DNA from: Collinsella bouchesdurhonensis
GTDB taxonomy: Bacteria; Actinomycetota; Coriobacteriia; Coriobacteriales; Coriobacteriaceae
DNA length: 64,000 nucleotides
Assembly (NCBI RefSeq): GCF_900155365.1
Contig: NZ_LT699739.1
Span: 304,333 to 368,332 of the forward strand
Direction: 5' to 3'
Below the pieces are notes generated by a model. That model was not told where the DNA came from and made no database searches. It saw only the letters and a list, made by a program, of their open reading frames with translations. This document shows positions 63,603 through 64,000 of the stretch, piece after piece. Position 1 is the first letter of the stretch. Each line of letters starts with the position of its first letter. The position numbers and the translations under genes are program-made.

Positions 63603-64000
63603 CTATTCCCCCAGCGCGGCGGCGCAACGAGCGCAGATATGCTCATGAGCGCCGTACGTCGCAACATCGGTACGATAGTTCCAGCAGCGGTTACAGCACT
63701 CGCCATCGGCAGGCTCGATCGTAGCGGTCAGCTCGTCACCGGACGTCAGCTCAACGGCAGAGACGATGTAGAACTCGGCAAGGTCGACGGCCTTGTCGCC
63801 GCAAAGCAGCTCATACATCTCGGCAGGAACGGTCGCCTTGACCTTGACCTGTTGGCTCTTGGTGAAGGTACCGGCAGCGCGCGCCTCCTCGAGCGCCTTG
63901 GTGACAACGGAACGAAGCTCAAGCGAAGCCTCGAGAATGCCCTCGAACTCATTAGCCTCTTCAAAAGTGATGGGGCTCTTGTACCAATCGAGCAGTGCAG
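63603..64000 (-). CDS. ileS: Isoleucine--tRNA ligase, C-terminal end (start outside window)
   Basis: The frame is open to the right edge and ends at 63603. The C-terminal zinc finger of class I IleRS is seen as CCNRCWNYRTDV and CARCAAALGE, preceded by ASLELRSVVTKALEEARAAG, the usual pre-finger helix. About 132 residues of roughly 930 are inside the window. Upstream of lspA and separated from it by a terminator. Confidence 0.88.
   Translation of the reverse strand, partial: ALLDWYKSPITFEEANEFEGILEASLELRSVVTKALEEARAAGTFTKSQQVKVKATVPAEMYELLCGDKAVDLAEFYIVSAVELTSGDELTATIEPADGECCNRCWNYRTDVATYGAHEHICARCAAALGE

Overview
The window is a dense run of bacterial housekeeping genes with about 62 protein genes and one tRNA. 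No insertion sequence, prophage, CRISPR array, rRNA or integrase was seen. The largest gene-free gaps are under 200 bases (5190-5375, 53852-54025, 29144-29308), so no stretch above 300 bases lacks a gene. Nearly everything lies on the minus strand; only dinB and an eight-gene aromatic amino-acid operon are on plus. The mix suggests an actinobacterium of the class Coriobacteriia. L27 starts directly with MAHKKG and has no Firmicutes-type leader or Prp gene beside it, TlyA is present, and a SigB/F-type sigma factor is present. At the same time glycyl-tRNA synthetase is two-subunit (GlyQ/GlyS) and the efp-accB-accC-asp23-nusB order resembles Firmicutes. This placement is inference, and genus cannot be told.

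Layout, left to right. 1-5189 (minus): rpsP-khpA-rimM-trmD-lepB, then glyQ-glyS (glyS cut by the window edge). 5376-6665 (plus): dinB, possibly leaderless. 6662-20156 (minus): the cell-shape and translation block mreB-mreC-mreD-PBP2-rodA-DUF697, two radical-SAM-associated genes, then rplU-rpmA (own promoter and terminator) and obg-nadD-yqeK-rsfS. 20280-28990 (minus): a TPR membrane protein, a cyclophilin, a zinc-ribbon membrane protein, aconitase and a CtpE-like P-type ATPase, preceded by tRNA-Arg(CCG). 29309-37686 (plus): the whole route from erythrose-4-phosphate/PEP to phenylpyruvate and hydroxyphenylpyruvate in one operon (aroF-tyrA-aroB-aroA-aroC-pheA-aroEK-aroQ), with shikimate dehydrogenase and shikimate kinase fused.

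37709-53851 (minus): alaS-ruvX-mltG-yqeG-aroK-aroB-like-pepP-efp, a terminator, then a pyruvate-carboxylase-type carboxyltransferase fused to an AccB-type biotin carrier, accC, asp23, nusB, xseB, tlyA, nadK and recN. 54026-57198 (minus): a tightly coupled stress-sigma operon (DUF948, degenerate RsbW-like protein, SigB-type sigma factor, AI-2E family permease). 57315-64000 (minus): ileS (3' end), lspA, rluD, a membrane glycosyltransferase, a lone prepilin-peptidase-type protease, dgt and rarA.

Points that deserve attention: (1) the carboxyltransferase-AccB fusion carries a strong internal ribosome binding site and in-frame GTG exactly where a free AccB would start; (2) a second shikimate kinase gene is coupled to a 3-dehydroquinate-synthase-like gene whose NAD, zinc and catalytic motifs are gone, while an intact aroB and an intact fused kinase sit in the aro operon; (3) the anti-sigma-like protein beside the sigma factor has lost its ATP-binding N and G boxes; (4) many genes, including three in a row in the rpsP operon, start with TTG or GTG.
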